Assembly (NCBI RefSeq): GCF_001879105.1 | Contig: NZ_MLCF01000002.1 | Coordinates: 1-64,000, forward strand | From: Mangrovactinospora gilvigrisea | Lineage (GTDB): Bacteria; Actinomycetota; Actinomycetes; Streptomycetales; Streptomycetaceae | Length of the DNA stretch: 64,000 nt | Direction of reading: 5' to 3' | Shown: piece after piece, positions 18,601 to 26,785 of the stretch | Position numbering within the stretch: position 1 is the stretch's first letter | How the letters are laid out: every line of letters begins with the position of its first letter | Translations under genes and position numbers: made by a program | Notes under the pieces: model-generated | Seen by the model: only the letters and a program-made list of their open reading frames with translations | The model's database searches: none | What the model was told of the DNA's origin: nothing

Positions 18601-18945
18601 GGCGAGCCAGACCGGAAGGCGGCCGGCCCGCTGCGGGGCAGGTGCCGTGCGGGGTGAGGCGGGCGCGGTCACTGCGACCTCGGCGGTGCCGGCGGGCCAG
18701 GTGGGCGTGTTCGAGTGGTATTGCGGCATCGCCTTGGGCTTGCGGTAGTGCGAGGCGACGGCGTGCACGGGGATCGCCTTGGTCTTCTTGTAGCCGGGCT
18801 GGTGGTGGCCGGTGGCCGCCTGCGCCCCCTGACTCCCCGGCATCCAGCCGGTGAGCAGGACGAACAGGACGGCAAAGACCGTCATCACGTCCCACGCAGC
18901 TCTTCGCGGCCGGATGCGTGCACGACCGCGCGGCGAGACGTGCAT
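12649..18945 (-). CDS. Secreted Rhs/YD-repeat polymorphic-toxin-type protein
   Basis: About 2098 aa. The N-terminus has an Arg-rich n-region and hydrophobic core MTVFAVLFVLLTGWM with a likely cleavage after AQA. The middle is filled with YD repeats (for example YSYDTDGRKTASYD, YLYDADGNLALR), which build the Rhs shell. The Rhs core ends near EYDPDTGRFLSADPV and QSDPTG at about 13310-13430. The variable ~220-residue C-terminus contains a Tyr/Ser-rich part and a Gly/Ala hydrophobic segment (IASIAAGGVFVIASGVC) and stops at ALGRAIEK without a recognisable catalytic domain. It is expected to be a surface or secreted contact toxin or scaffold. ATG 18945 is taken; in-frame GTG 18972 and TTG 18987 exist. 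It lies divergent from the LamG giant. Confidence 0.85.
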   Translation of the reverse strand: MHVSPRGRARIRPRRAAWDVMTVFAVLFVLLTGWMPGSQGAQAATGHHQPGYKKTKAIPVHAVASHYRKPKAMPQYHSNTPTWPAGTAEVAVTAPASPRTAPAPQRAGRLPVWLAPARGSAGVRSARVAVGSRSAAKAAGVNGVLISLTPSAATSSSRLGVKLDYTPFADAYGGDWATRLHLVALPACALTTPHQAACRRQTPLATHLDAAAHALSTTTTLQGTATGQPAPALTGSAPRSALGLAADSTLVLAATSSAGGGGGDYTATSLKPSESWQAGGSADAFTWNYPIDTPTVPGGLAPKIDLDYNSQAQDGLTSSTNNQASAIGDGFSYTPGFVERSYSSCHQNAAGTTKTYDNCWSDNNQVTLYLGDHSSTLVKDDSTGTWHAVDDENERIDYKTGAPNGAHSGEYWVVTTDNGTQYYFGQNQLPGYASGDDATNSVWTEPVYATDSSQPCYNATFADSWCQQAYRWNLDYVVDTHKDTISYFYGTETNYYARDLGSTADTSYTRGGYLKKIMYGQRDGSVYSTSPAAQVSFTYNGRCDTSSTGCDTSTLTTATAKDWPDVPYDLNCASGASCSINSPTFWSEYELTGIQTQALVGSTETDVDAFAFTHSFPTTGDATTPALWLSTITRTGQDTSAGGSSSSIAMPPITLTGTPMSNRVDTTDGYPPITRHRLTTITTETGAIVDVAYSAPGCTASSTPSDASKNTTLCYPSYWTPDGQTAPTEDWFNKYIVTGVTQQDPTGGGVNDTITTHYTPIGDPAWHYDDNPLTPAGQRTWNEYRGYSGMKVTEGTAPDPVTETDYTYFRGMDGDTLPSSGTRSASVSDSRGDPAVTDADQYAGQTYEEIKYNGASSGNAVTDTITDPWSSAATATHAVSGLPDQHAYHTGTAKERIYTPLSTGATQEAETDYGHDAYGRVTQTNDLGDVTTADDDRCTTTSYADNTSSWIMDAVDDTATVAVNCSTTPSYPGDAVKDERTFYDGATTFGTAPTTGDATLVQDASSYSGSTPTYTTTSTTTVDEYGRPLTATDGDNRTTKTAYTPATGAEPTSIAVTDPKSLTTTTTYDPLTDQPRQKTDPAGYITKQQYDALGRLTAVYLPGITTASDTYSYTLSATAPSVVTSSTLNDDGSYRTTTTLYDALLRERESQEGTEDGGRDVTDTVYNTDGLKAKESDQYYTTGAPDGTLVQAQDGDIPSETGYLYDGAGRQTAEIAYKLGSETWRTTSSYGGNVTTTVPPKGATAESVFTDVRGNQTAQWQYHDPTKADPDTAAPADYSATTYTYTPTDQKAGETDAAGNTWSWTYDLLGRQIKADDPDTGTTTSSYDNAGQLITATDARGKQITYSYDTDGRKTASYDTTGGATASAGNQVGAWTYDTLKKGYPTASTSYQKGTTSPSVTSQILGYNGYSKTEAVRETLANLPSNEAALEPSGGYTTSYDYTITAKLRTLGDYAAAGLPAENIDYGYDTYGDPVSTTSGGASGGWSYLTAVGYDDYGHPLQYTLGGGARWVDLNLTYDPQTQDVTDSQVTDVNASTVVDHTHYAYSNSSVSQGAGLITSITDQQNGNTTTDTQCFAYDYATHLSGAWSATDNCAATPTAGSSASVGGPDPYWQSFTYDAAGDRKTETDHDTSGNTSNDTNITYTYPTQGTAGDQAHTLTKTTATGANAAAHTASYAYDASGNTTGITTSSGTQNLTWDSQGQLASLSDSATGGTTSYLYDADGNLALRTDPGQATLFVGDEQIVEDLTNQTVTGTRYYTLSGDDQPIAERSSNGDVQYLIPDHQNTDLLAIDYQTFAVTRRQYTPFGQTRGQDASATWPGDKGYVGGTPDATTGLENLGDREYDPDTGRFLSADPVLEANDPNQLAGYDYAGNDPINQSDPTGDSYADPFGGHACGNAHACEDSDHVRGYTDGHGRVTHKGRVYEQQERRSYNSYLRSSYYRTQTRAFYNWLYHRPSHTVHIRYSAASYNRPSPKPHRSFFSSIVHSVSKEFSNHWREIASIAAGGVFVIASGVCAASIVCGVALGVAGALATYTASTLLTKSRWSWSSFTLNGVGGGIIGGATVGVGRAANIPIFRKPVEVGLDDTLNALGRAIEK

Positions 18946-19249
18946 GGTTCCCGAGCCGTTCCCTGCAGACACAGCGCCCCCACTCAACAGTGCGATCGAT
19001 GTTCGAACACACGAGCCGAGCGGAAACTACAGCCACCGCACGATCACTGACCCCGCGTGAAGAAGTTTCGTGGGGAAACCTTTGCATGGTCGGTCAAACC
19101 TTTACACAGGCACATGAGTGGAAATCCAACCCAACAGGGCGGAATTCTCACCTCCGTCACCACTTTCCCCCTGGTGTTCGACTGCATCAGGCTCTTACCG
19201 TCGTCGCCGACCGGATGCACCGGCCAGTCCACGAGGGGGGCACCATCCG
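18946..19249. promoter_or_regulatory. Divergent promoter region, Rhs / LamG giants
   Basis: This 304-base spacer separates the two divergently read secreted giants and must hold both promoters. It is less GC-rich around 19060-19130. GAGGGGGG at 19233-19240 is the ribosome binding site for ATG 19250. No -10/-35 pair can be assigned with confidence. Confidence 0.45.
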
Positions 19250-22200
19250 ATGAACCGGCGTGCGCGCATGGGCGCGAGAGCCGCAACGACTGCGATCACC
19301 GGCGTCATCGCCGTGCTCATCGCCCTGCTCGCGCCGGCAACCGCCGCCCGGGCTGCGGTCGGTGACCCGCCCTCGGGCACCCAGGCCCACTACTCCACCG
19401 GCGCCGCCGAAGCCGGCGCATCCGGCTCAAGCGCCAGTCCCTCTGCGAAGGCCAGCGCCGCGGCGCTGGCGAACGGCTACGGCCCGACGGCCGCTCAGCA
19501 GGCCGCGATGGACAAGGCGTTGGCCACCGCCCGCGCCACCGGGAAGGCGACCGCGGTTGCCGACCTGACCAGCCCGGTCCAGCAGGTTCTCGCCCAGCCC
19601 GGCGGGGGCTTTGAGTTGAGGGCCAACCCCGAGCCGGTCCGCACCAAGCAGCACGGATCGTGGAAGCCGGTCGACACCCGCCTGCACCGCACGGCCGACG
19701 GCAGCTGGGCGCCGGCCGCCACCGCCTACGGCACGGTCCGCTTCTCCCCCGGCGGCACCGGTCCGCTGGTCACCACCCGCTACGGGACGACCGGCATGGC
19801 CATCGGCTGGCCGACGAAGCTTCCCAAGCCGACGGTTTCCGGAGCCCGGCTGACCTACACGGCGGTGCTGCCGGGGGTGAACCTGGTCGTCGCCGCCACC
19901 GCCTCCGGCGGATTCACCGACACCCTCGTGGTCACCTCGGCCAAGGCCGCCCACGACCCGGGCCTGGCACACCTCCGGCTGGCGACCACGGTCTCCGGCG
20001 GCACGCAGGTCGCGAGCCGCGGCGGCAGCCTCGCCGTCCTGGACCACCGGGGACGGGAGATCATGGACGCGCCCACGCCGATGATGTGGGACTCCAACAC
20101 CACCCTGCCCACCCCCGCCAAGAAGGCCTCCGCCGCGAAGGTGGCCGCCGACCCCTCCGATGCGGGCCACCCCGGCCTCGCGGCCCATCTGGCCCCTGTC
20201 GCCGCGAAGGTGACGGCCCATACCCTCACGCTCGTCCCGAACGCGAAGCTGCTGGCCGCCTCCTCGACCCGGTTCCCGCTGTATGTGGACCCCACGTTCA
20301 ACTGGCATCCCTACGACCCGTCCGCGCCCGCGTTCGACGAGGTCAAGCAGGGCTGCCCCGGCAACTCCTTCTACAACAGCACCAGCGACTTGGCCGACGG
20401 CGGACGGCTCGGGGTGGGCTACAACGGCTGGCCGGAGGGCTACTGCTACACCGGCCGGGAGCACGCGGTCTACCAGTGGAACCTGTCCTCCACCCTCTAC
20501 GGCGCGCACATCAACAGCGCCACCGTGGAGGCCAGCGAGGTCTACACCGCCGGCTGCTCCGGCAGCCACACCGTCAACCTGCACTGGTCCGGGGGCCTGC
20601 ACTCCAACACCGACTGGAGCAACCGGCCCGGCTACCTCAGCTACTCCACCTCCGCCTCCTACGGCCCCTCCTACAACCCCACCTACTGCTCGGGCAACGG
20701 CACGGTCAGCCACGGGCTGAGCGTGACCAGCCCGATCGCCCACAACGCCGCCGAGAACGCCTCCACGTTCACCGCCACCCTCTCGGAGGACTCCCTGGAG
20801 TCCAGCCACGACGACTCCGGCTTCGCCCGCTTTGCCGACAACCCCGCGTTGGAGGTGTTCTACAACCACACCCCCAACGCCCCCACCTCCTCGACGATGG
20901 CGGCGGTCTCGGGAGCGGACAACGCCGCCTGCGTGACCTCCGGCGACTACCCGTTCATGGGCAAGACCCTCGCCAGCACCCCGCCGGTGCTCAAAGCCAA
21001 GGTCAGCGACAAGGACGGCGACAAGCTGCAGGCCACCTTCCAGTACTGGATCGACGGCACCACCACGATGCACACCGGCACCAGCGGCGACAACCTGGCC
21101 AGCGGCTCGTACGCCACCTACTCCCTGCCCGCCAGCTTCGTCTCCTCCCTGACCAACGGTCAGACCGTGGACTGGAACCTCGAGATCACCGACGGGCAGG
21201 CCACCACCTCCTACGGCCAGTCCCCCACCTGCCACTTCACCGCCGAACCCACCGCCCCCGACGCCCCGGTCGTCAGCTCCTACGACAGCAAGTACCCGGA
21301 CGCGGACAACGGAGGCGCCGTGGGGGCCGCGGCCGGCACCGAGGGCTACTTCGCGGCCCAGTCCAGCGGCACCACCCGCGTGCAGGAGTTCGTCTTCTCC
21401 CTCGACGTCCCCCCGCCCACCACCAACCCGCCCAACGCCGACGTCACCCTCGCCAGCGGCAACGCCGGAGCCATGTACGAGACCCCGCCGTCGCCTGGGC
21501 CACACACCGTCTGGGTCTACGCGGTGGACGACGCCGGGGATATCTCCGGCACCAGCGCCTACCGGTTCGTCGCCGCCGGCGACGCAAGCACGACCTGCTC
21601 GAGCCTGGCGAGCTGCTACGACAACACCGGTATCAGCCCCGATTCCGATCCCAGCAAGGCCGACCTGGACGGCAGCGGCGACAGCTTCTCCGCCACCGAC
21701 CTGGCAGGCGCCGGCTGGGCAAGCGGCGGCAAGGCGACCATCAACGGCACCACCTTCACCCTGCCGGCCTTCGGCTCCGGCCAGGCCGACAACGTTCTGG
21801 CCCACAACCAGACCGTCAACTTCACCGGGTCCGGCTCGGCCCTGACCTTCCTGGCCACCTCCACCTGGTCCAACCTCAGCACCACGCCCGGCGCCATCGA
21901 CGGCGACTACACCGCCCCCTATGTGCCCGCAGGCACCTGGGTGGCCAGCTCCTACTGCTTCTCCGGACCGGACGCCAATGCCTACTGCCCCTCCACAGGC
22001 GTCATCACCTATACCGACGGCAGCACCGCGCCGTACTACTTGACCGTCCCGGGCTGGACCGTGCCCGAGCAGTCGCTGGCCGCCCTCACCCTCCCGCACC
22101 GCAACAACACCAGCGGGCAGGAAACCAAACCGCACATGCTCTACGCCTTCTCGGTGCCCATCGACTCCTCCAAGACCATCGCCTCGGTGACGCTGCCGGA

Positions 22201-24220
22201 CGTCGGCAACAGCACCTCGGCCGAATCGCAGGCGCTGCACATCTTCTCCATGGGCACCCGCAACACCACCACCGCCACCCCCAAGGCCGACGGCTCCTCG
22301 GCCGCCACCGCCAGCGGCACCAGCTGGACCGGCAGCTGGGCCGATCCCACCGAGGGCAGCTTCAACTTCCAGGGCAGCAACTTCTCCAACCAGACCTTCC
22401 GCATCGCCCTCAAGCCGACGCTGTCGGGGACGACGATGCGCGTCAAGCTCGACAACGCCCTGGCCACCAGCAAACTGAGCATCGGCCACGCCACCGTGGC
22501 CACCGATGTGATGAACGAAAGCCAAGGCACCCCCACCGACCAACCCACCGCCACCCCCACCGGGCTCACGTTCGGCGGCAGCAGTGCGGTGACCATCCCC
22601 GCCGGCGGATCGGTCTACAGCGACCCGATCTCCTTCCCCGTCACCGCCAACCGTTACCTGCTGCTCTCCTACCAACTGGCCAGCTCCACCCCCTACCTGG
22701 TGGAGCACACCTACGCCGACAGCGCCTACGAATACGTCAGCGCCGCCGGATCCGGGGACAAGACCACCGACACCACCGGCACCCCCTTCACCGGCAGCGG
22801 CACCTACCAGGGCTGGTACACCAACCTTTTGACCGGCCTGGACGTCACCAGCGCCGGCACCCCCACCCAGGCCGTCCTCGGCGACGGACTCATCGACCCC
22901 GCCCAGCCCAATTCCAAGGCCGTGTTGTGGGGCCACCGCATCCCTGAAGCCCTGGCCGCCGCCGAACCCACCACCCCCCACCCGTATGGCACCCTCGCCG
23001 AGGGCATCGAGGCCAACAACCTGGCCACCGACAACCCCCAGACTCTGAACGGCTCGGCCATCGGCGGCCCCTCCGCCCTGTCCCGGATCGACCGCGACAT
23101 CCTGGACCAGCCCGGCATCTCCAGCGTCATCGTCAACGAGGGCCTGGAGGACCTGCTCGGCGGCGCCGACCCCGGCGCCCTGGACGGCAACGCCTACGCC
23201 GCCCTCAGCCAGCAGCTCAAGGGCTGGAACATCAGCGCCACCTACGCCTCGCTGACCCCCTGCCAGGGCTATGCCGGCGACGGCGCGTCGGCCAACGACC
23301 CCTGCAGCGCCGCCGTGGACGCCAACCGCCAAGACGTCAACGCCTTCCTCGCCGACGACAGCCTCGGCACCCCCTTCGACCCGGTCCCGTCCTACTTCGT
23401 CGACCTTGATTCCACCGTCGCCGTCACCGATGCCACCAGCGGTGCGGAGAAACTCCACACGAATGCGGACACCGGCGACCACGCCAACCTCACCGACCCC
23501 GCCTTCGGCGCCGAGACCAACCTGCTGCTCGCCCCGCACGACACCTGGAACCTCGACGACGGAGCCGGCTTCACCACCGCCACCGACACCGCCCCCCAAG
23601 GCACCCCCTACGGATCCGACGACGCCACCGTCGGCGCCAACCCGCTGACCCTGTCCGGCACCACCACCTGGACGAGCGATACCACCCGCGGCCAGACCCT
23701 GGCCTTCGACGGACAAACAGGCGCCGCCGAAAGCGCCGGCCCCGTCCTGGACACCACCCGCAGCTTCTCCCTCTCCGCCTGGGTCGACCCCGCCAGCCTG
23801 CCCACCCACAACGCCACCATCGCCAGCCAGGACGCCACCACCAACAGCGCCTTCGACCTGCAGTACAACTACGCCCAAAACGGCAGCCCCGAATGGGACT
23901 TCGCCCTCGCCCAGACCGACACCAGCAACGCCCAGTTCGCCAACGCCACCGCCACCGGCGTGACCGCCGGCACCTGGACCCACCTGGTCGCCACCTACAA
24001 CGCCACCACCCAGACCGCCTACCTCTACGTCAACGGCACCCTTCAGGGCGTGGCCAACCAGGTCACCCCCTTCACCTCCGGCGGACCCTTCGCCCTCGGC
24101 CGCGGCCAGTACGACGCCAACCCCACCGACTACTTCCCCGGCCAGATCAGCGACGTCCAGACCTGGAACTACACCCTGGCCCCCACCCAGGTCCAAGCCC
24201 TCGACCAGCAGATCAACTAG
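19250..24220 (+). CDS. Giant secreted LamG-domain protein
   Basis: 1656 aa. The signal peptide occupies about residues 1-36 (Arg-rich, then TAITGVIAVLIALLAPATAARA). Next comes a region typical of the N-terminal part of actinobacterial Rhs-associated proteins (FPLYVDPTFNWHPYD at ~345, with a DNRLRE-like YQWNLSSTLYGAHINSATV). Several beta-sandwich/Fn3-like segments follow, then a weak SGNH-like region near residue 1210 (VLGDGLID), and a C-terminal LamG/jellyroll domain at about 1485-1655 (FSLSAWVDPASL, GTWTHLVATYN, YLYVNGTLQG). Expected role: extracellular or wall-associated binding protein. ATG 19250 is preferred over an upstream in-frame ATG (19118) because of GAGGGGGG and the signal peptide. 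It is divergent from the Rhs gene and may be coregulated. Confidence 0.8.
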   Translation: MNRRARMGARAATTAITGVIAVLIALLAPATAARAAVGDPPSGTQAHYSTGAAEAGASGSSASPSAKASAAALANGYGPTAAQQAAMDKALATARATGKATAVADLTSPVQQVLAQPGGGFELRANPEPVRTKQHGSWKPVDTRLHRTADGSWAPAATAYGTVRFSPGGTGPLVTTRYGTTGMAIGWPTKLPKPTVSGARLTYTAVLPGVNLVVAATASGGFTDTLVVTSAKAAHDPGLAHLRLATTVSGGTQVASRGGSLAVLDHRGREIMDAPTPMMWDSNTTLPTPAKKASAAKVAADPSDAGHPGLAAHLAPVAAKVTAHTLTLVPNAKLLAASSTRFPLYVDPTFNWHPYDPSAPAFDEVKQGCPGNSFYNSTSDLADGGRLGVGYNGWPEGYCYTGREHAVYQWNLSSTLYGAHINSATVEASEVYTAGCSGSHTVNLHWSGGLHSNTDWSNRPGYLSYSTSASYGPSYNPTYCSGNGTVSHGLSVTSPIAHNAAENASTFTATLSEDSLESSHDDSGFARFADNPALEVFYNHTPNAPTSSTMAAVSGADNAACVTSGDYPFMGKTLASTPPVLKAKVSDKDGDKLQATFQYWIDGTTTMHTGTSGDNLASGSYATYSLPASFVSSLTNGQTVDWNLEITDGQATTSYGQSPTCHFTAEPTAPDAPVVSSYDSKYPDADNGGAVGAAAGTEGYFAAQSSGTTRVQEFVFSLDVPPPTTNPPNADVTLASGNAGAMYETPPSPGPHTVWVYAVDDAGDISGTSAYRFVAAGDASTTCSSLASCYDNTGISPDSDPSKADLDGSGDSFSATDLAGAGWASGGKATINGTTFTLPAFGSGQADNVLAHNQTVNFTGSGSALTFLATSTWSNLSTTPGAIDGDYTAPYVPAGTWVASSYCFSGPDANAYCPSTGVITYTDGSTAPYYLTVPGWTVPEQSLAALTLPHRNNTSGQETKPHMLYAFSVPIDSSKTIASVTLPDVGNSTSAESQALHIFSMGTRNTTTATPKADGSSAATASGTSWTGSWADPTEGSFNFQGSNFSNQTFRIALKPTLSGTTMRVKLDNALATSKLSIGHATVATDVMNESQGTPTDQPTATPTGLTFGGSSAVTIPAGGSVYSDPISFPVTANRYLLLSYQLASSTPYLVEHTYADSAYEYVSAAGSGDKTTDTTGTPFTGSGTYQGWYTNLLTGLDVTSAGTPTQAVLGDGLIDPAQPNSKAVLWGHRIPEALAAAEPTTPHPYGTLAEGIEANNLATDNPQTLNGSAIGGPSALSRIDRDILDQPGISSVIVNEGLEDLLGGADPGALDGNAYAALSQQLKGWNISATYASLTPCQGYAGDGASANDPCSAAVDANRQDVNAFLADDSLGTPFDPVPSYFVDLDSTVAVTDATSGAEKLHTNADTGDHANLTDPAFGAETNLLLAPHDTWNLDDGAGFTTATDTAPQGTPYGSDDATVGANPLTLSGTTTWTSDTTRGQTLAFDGQTGAAESAGPVLDTTRSFSLSAWVDPASLPTHNATIASQDATTNSAFDLQYNYAQNGSPEWDFALAQTDTSNAQFANATATGVTAGTWTHLVATYNATTQTAYLYVNGTLQGVANQVTPFTSGGPFALGRGQYDANPTDYFPGQISDVQTWNYTLAPTQVQALDQQIN

Positions 24221-24386
24221 CCCGCCCCCGGGGTGTCCGGCCGTCCCGCCACCGCGGCCCGGCCGGGCACCCCCGCCCCACCGACTCCCTGCATCCCGCT
24301 CCCCCGCATCATGGAGCGAACAGGCGTGCCCCCCGCTCAACCGGCCGCCGGTGACACGAAAGACCCAGGTCGCAGGCCACCGCGGT

Positions 24387-24417
24387 GGCCGCCTGCGGCC
24401 ACCGACCGCAGGCGGCC
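24387..24417 (+). terminator. 12-bp hairpin downstream of LamG gene
   Basis: Perfect 12-bp arms 24387-24398 and 24406-24417 with a 7-base loop, 167 bases after the LamG stop. There is no T-tract, as is common in streptomycetes. The stretch 24221-24663 otherwise holds no gene. Confidence 0.5.
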
Positions 24418-24663
24418 AGCCGGAACCCGGCCCCCCACGCCGCCCGCGGCGCACCATGGACTCACCCGCGCGCGCCGCCTTGGCCGCACCCCGCCCGGGC
24501 CGCCGGCGGACATCCAGGTGCACCGGGCCGAGGACCGCCCACCGGCGCCGCCGGCTCCCGCGATCGGCCCCACCGCCGCACCGCACCACGCCACCACCAC
24601 TGCGCCGATGAAACTGACCGCCCCGCCGTACCCAAATAGATGTCCTATGCAAGGATTTTGCTC

Positions 24664-24999
24664 GTGATACCCGCCCTCGCCGCCTCCGGCGCCGCCCTGC
24701 TGCTCGCCTTCCTCCTGCTCGGGCGCGCCGCCAACCGCCGCATCGGCACCGGCCGCTGGCCCTGGCAGGCCGCCCGCGGCATCCAGGCCATCGACCTGGC
24801 CGCCGCCCTGCTGTTCGCCGCGGCCGGCATCGACGGCCTGGCCCACCACCACCGCCCCGACCTCGGCTTCCTGGCCCTGGCCGCCCTCACCGCCTGGCTC
24901 GCCGACCGCTACGGCCGCTCCGCACGCGAGGCCATCGCCCTGGCCCAACTGCGCGCACACATGCACCGCCACACCCACCGCGGCGACTGGAGGCACTGA
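24664..24999 (+). CDS. Small membrane protein
   Basis: 111 aa with three probable membrane helices: LAASGAALLLAFLLLGRA at the start, IDLAAALLFAAAGIDGLA in the middle and LGFLALAALTAWLA further on. A basic, His-rich cytoplasmic tail follows (HMHRHTHRGDWRH). GTG 24664 is chosen because AAGGA lies 8 bases upstream; an in-frame ATG at 24640 has no such site. No family is recognised. It stands alone between the LamG gene and the toxin-antitoxin pair. The His-rich tail might bind metal, but this is only a composition remark. Confidence 0.6.
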   Translation: MIPALAASGAALLLAFLLLGRAANRRIGTGRWPWQAARGIQAIDLAAALLFAAAGIDGLAHHHRPDLGFLALAALTAWLADRYGRSAREAIALAQLRAHMHRHTHRGDWRH

Positions 25000-25152
25000 C
25001 CCGCCGGCCGGCTCGCGGCGCACCGCACGCCCTCCAGCCCCCGCACCGGAACGCGCCGCCGCACCCCGCCCGAGCCTGGCACCAGGAGCCGTCCAGAGCC
25101 GGTTGCCCGGATCCGCCTCCCACAGGCAGGTACCGGCAGTACCATCGGTGCC

Positions 25153-25443
25153 ATGGCGGACAAGGCAATGAACATCCCCTTCGATCCCGCAGAGCTGGAG
25201 CGCGTCAAGCGCGCCGCCCACGACAAGGGCGTCAGCGTGCGCGCCTTCATCCACGACGCCGCCCTCGGGGTGGCCGACCAGCTGCCCGAGCAGTTCGCCG
25301 CCGCAGGGCTGGCGGCGCTCGATTTCACCGGCGATGCCTTCGACCACCTCGCGCCCGAGGACCGCGCCGGCACCCCGCACCTGCGGGCCGCCGAGCAGCG
25401 CGCCGCCCAGGCGCTGGCGAAGGACCCGGGCGCCGCGGCGTGA
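25153..25443 (+). CDS. Ribbon-helix-helix-like antitoxin
   Basis: 96-aa protein. The N-terminal NIPFDPAELERVKRAAHDKG followed by VSVRAFIHDAAL fits a ribbon-helix-helix DNA-binding fold: a beta strand, a helix, then a helix starting with a serine-valine turn. The C-terminal half is acidic and helical, as expected for the toxin-neutralising part. The stop overlaps the downstream start by 4 bases (GTGA), the coupling typical of toxin-antitoxin pairs. It probably represses its own promoter. The call rests on fold-like sequence, size and the Fic-like partner. Confidence 0.7.
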   Translation: MADKAMNIPFDPAELERVKRAAHDKGVSVRAFIHDAALGVADQLPEQFAAAGLAALDFTGDAFDHLAPEDRAGTPHLRAAEQRAAQALAKDPGAAA

Positions 25444-25817
25444 CCGCACACCTGGCCGACGTGCAGTGGCTGCTGCGGCTGGCCGAGACGCTGCCCGACG
25501 ATCCGTCCGTCGACGAGCTCGGCGTGCTGTTCGGGGCGTGCGGACGCCATGCGGCGCACGCCATGGGGCAGGACGTGTACGCCTCGGACCACCTCAAGGC
25601 CGCGGCGCTGCTGCACGAGCTGGCCCGCGTCTGGTGCCTGGAGCATTCCAACCTGCGCTACGCCTGGGCCGCGGCCGCAGCCTTCCTCGCCGTCAACGGC
25701 CACCGTCTGGACTACCGGCCCGAGGAGGCGGTCCGCCTGGTGCAGCAGGCCCACGGCGGAACGCTCGGCGTCCGCCAGATCGCCCACACCCTGCGCACCT
25801 GGACCCGCACCACCTAG
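25440..25817 (+). CDS. Fic/Doc-like toxin with degenerate motif
   Basis: 125 aa. The C-terminal part, EHSNLRYAWAAAAAFLAVNG, aligns with the Doc/Fic core (HxFxxGNKRxxxxxxxxFLxxNG) and closely resembles the Fic-family toxin components of streptomycete TA modules. The asparagine, arginine and FLxxNG helix are kept, but the catalytic histidine position holds tryptophan and the glycine before asparagine is serine. Canonical AMPylation or Doc-type phosphorylation would therefore need another residue, or the protein is inactive. GTG start inside the antitoxin gene. The most likely role is the toxin of a two-gene TA module acting in the cytoplasm. Confidence 0.7.
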   Translation: MTAHLADVQWLLRLAETLPDDPSVDELGVLFGACGRHAAHAMGQDVYASDHLKAAALLHELARVWCLEHSNLRYAWAAAAAFLAVNGHRLDYRPEEAVRLVQQAHGGTLGVRQIAHTLRTWTRTT

Positions 25818-25978
25818 CCGTGCCCCGCAAAAAGCCGGACGGCACGGCCGGCACTACCGCATGGGCACCGAGGCTGACGTCGAGTCCTCACCCCCGCGGT
25901 CGCACAGCAACCCGGGCCCGGTCGCGGGGCCGGGCCGCCGGACCGGTCGATGCCGGTCGGCCATCAAACGGAGGCCTC

Positions 25979-26521
25979 GTGACGACCGAGCAACCGGCAT
26001 CCCTGACCCGGGCCGAGGAGCAGCTGGTCTCCTACCTGCGCCAGACAGCCGACGCCCTCGGCCCGCCCGCGCGCGCCGTCGAGGAACGCTGGGTCTACAC
26101 CAGCCAGTTCGACCTGCTGCTGCGCGAAGGCCGCCTGTTCACCCCCGCCCCGCTGCCCGACGGCACCGAGCAGCTGGACCCCGGCTGGTGCTTCACCAAC
26201 GCCGCCCAGCTGGCCACCGACCACCCCGACCTGCAGCTGACCTACGCCGAGGGCTACGGCAGCGCCCCGATCGCCGCCGGCCAGGCCCTGCACACCCCGC
26301 ACGCCTGGGCCGCCACCCCCGACGGATCCGCCCTGGACCCCACCTGGCCCCACGAGCCGGGCACCGCCTTCCTCGGCCTGCCCTTCGCCGACCCCGCCAT
26401 GTGGCCCCACCCCCTCCTGGGTCGCAGCCTGCTGCAGGAACCGCCGTTCCTCCACCACCTGCTGCGCTCCGGCCTCCCCGACGGCCTGCTCGCCGACCTC
26501 GGCCGCCCCCTCCCCCGATGA
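25979..26521 (+). CDS. Unknown protein with possible Cys-His-Asp triad
   Basis: 180 aa, no family recognised with confidence. GTG 25979 follows GGAGG (25970-25974) by 4 bases. The N-terminal helix is LTRAEEQLVSYLRQTADALG. In the second half a cysteine (GWCFTNA), a histidine (TPHAWAA) and an aspartate (ALDPTW) occur in the order and spacing of papain-like or transglutaminase-like folds, followed by FLGLPFADPAMW. A cysteine hydrolase or transferase activity is possible but speculative. No signal peptide or membrane segment, so probably cytoplasmic. It lies downstream of the TA pair, probably with its own promoter. Confidence 0.6.
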   Translation: MTTEQPASLTRAEEQLVSYLRQTADALGPPARAVEERWVYTSQFDLLLREGRLFTPAPLPDGTEQLDPGWCFTNAAQLATDHPDLQLTYAEGYGSAPIAAGQALHTPHAWAATPDGSALDPTWPHEPGTAFLGLPFADPAMWPHPLLGRSLLQEPPFLHHLLRSGLPDGLLADLGRPLPR

Positions 26522-26785
26522 ACACGCCGCCGGGGCAACGGCGTTATCGAGACCACCGGGTACGCCCGCCGGCGCAGGCGGCCTGCACGGCGCGGGCGCG
26601 GAGCTGGACGGCGTGCGTGCGGGCCCTCACAAGGATGAACGCCCTGCCGCGGCGCCGGGATCCGTCGCCGGCACGGTGGCATTGCTCGGTGCCGGTGGGG
26701 CCGCCGTGCGGTTCGGGCCGTCTGCGGTCAAGCCGGATCCCGAAGACCGCTGGCCCCATCGGTCCGCGATGCAAGGATGGCCGGC

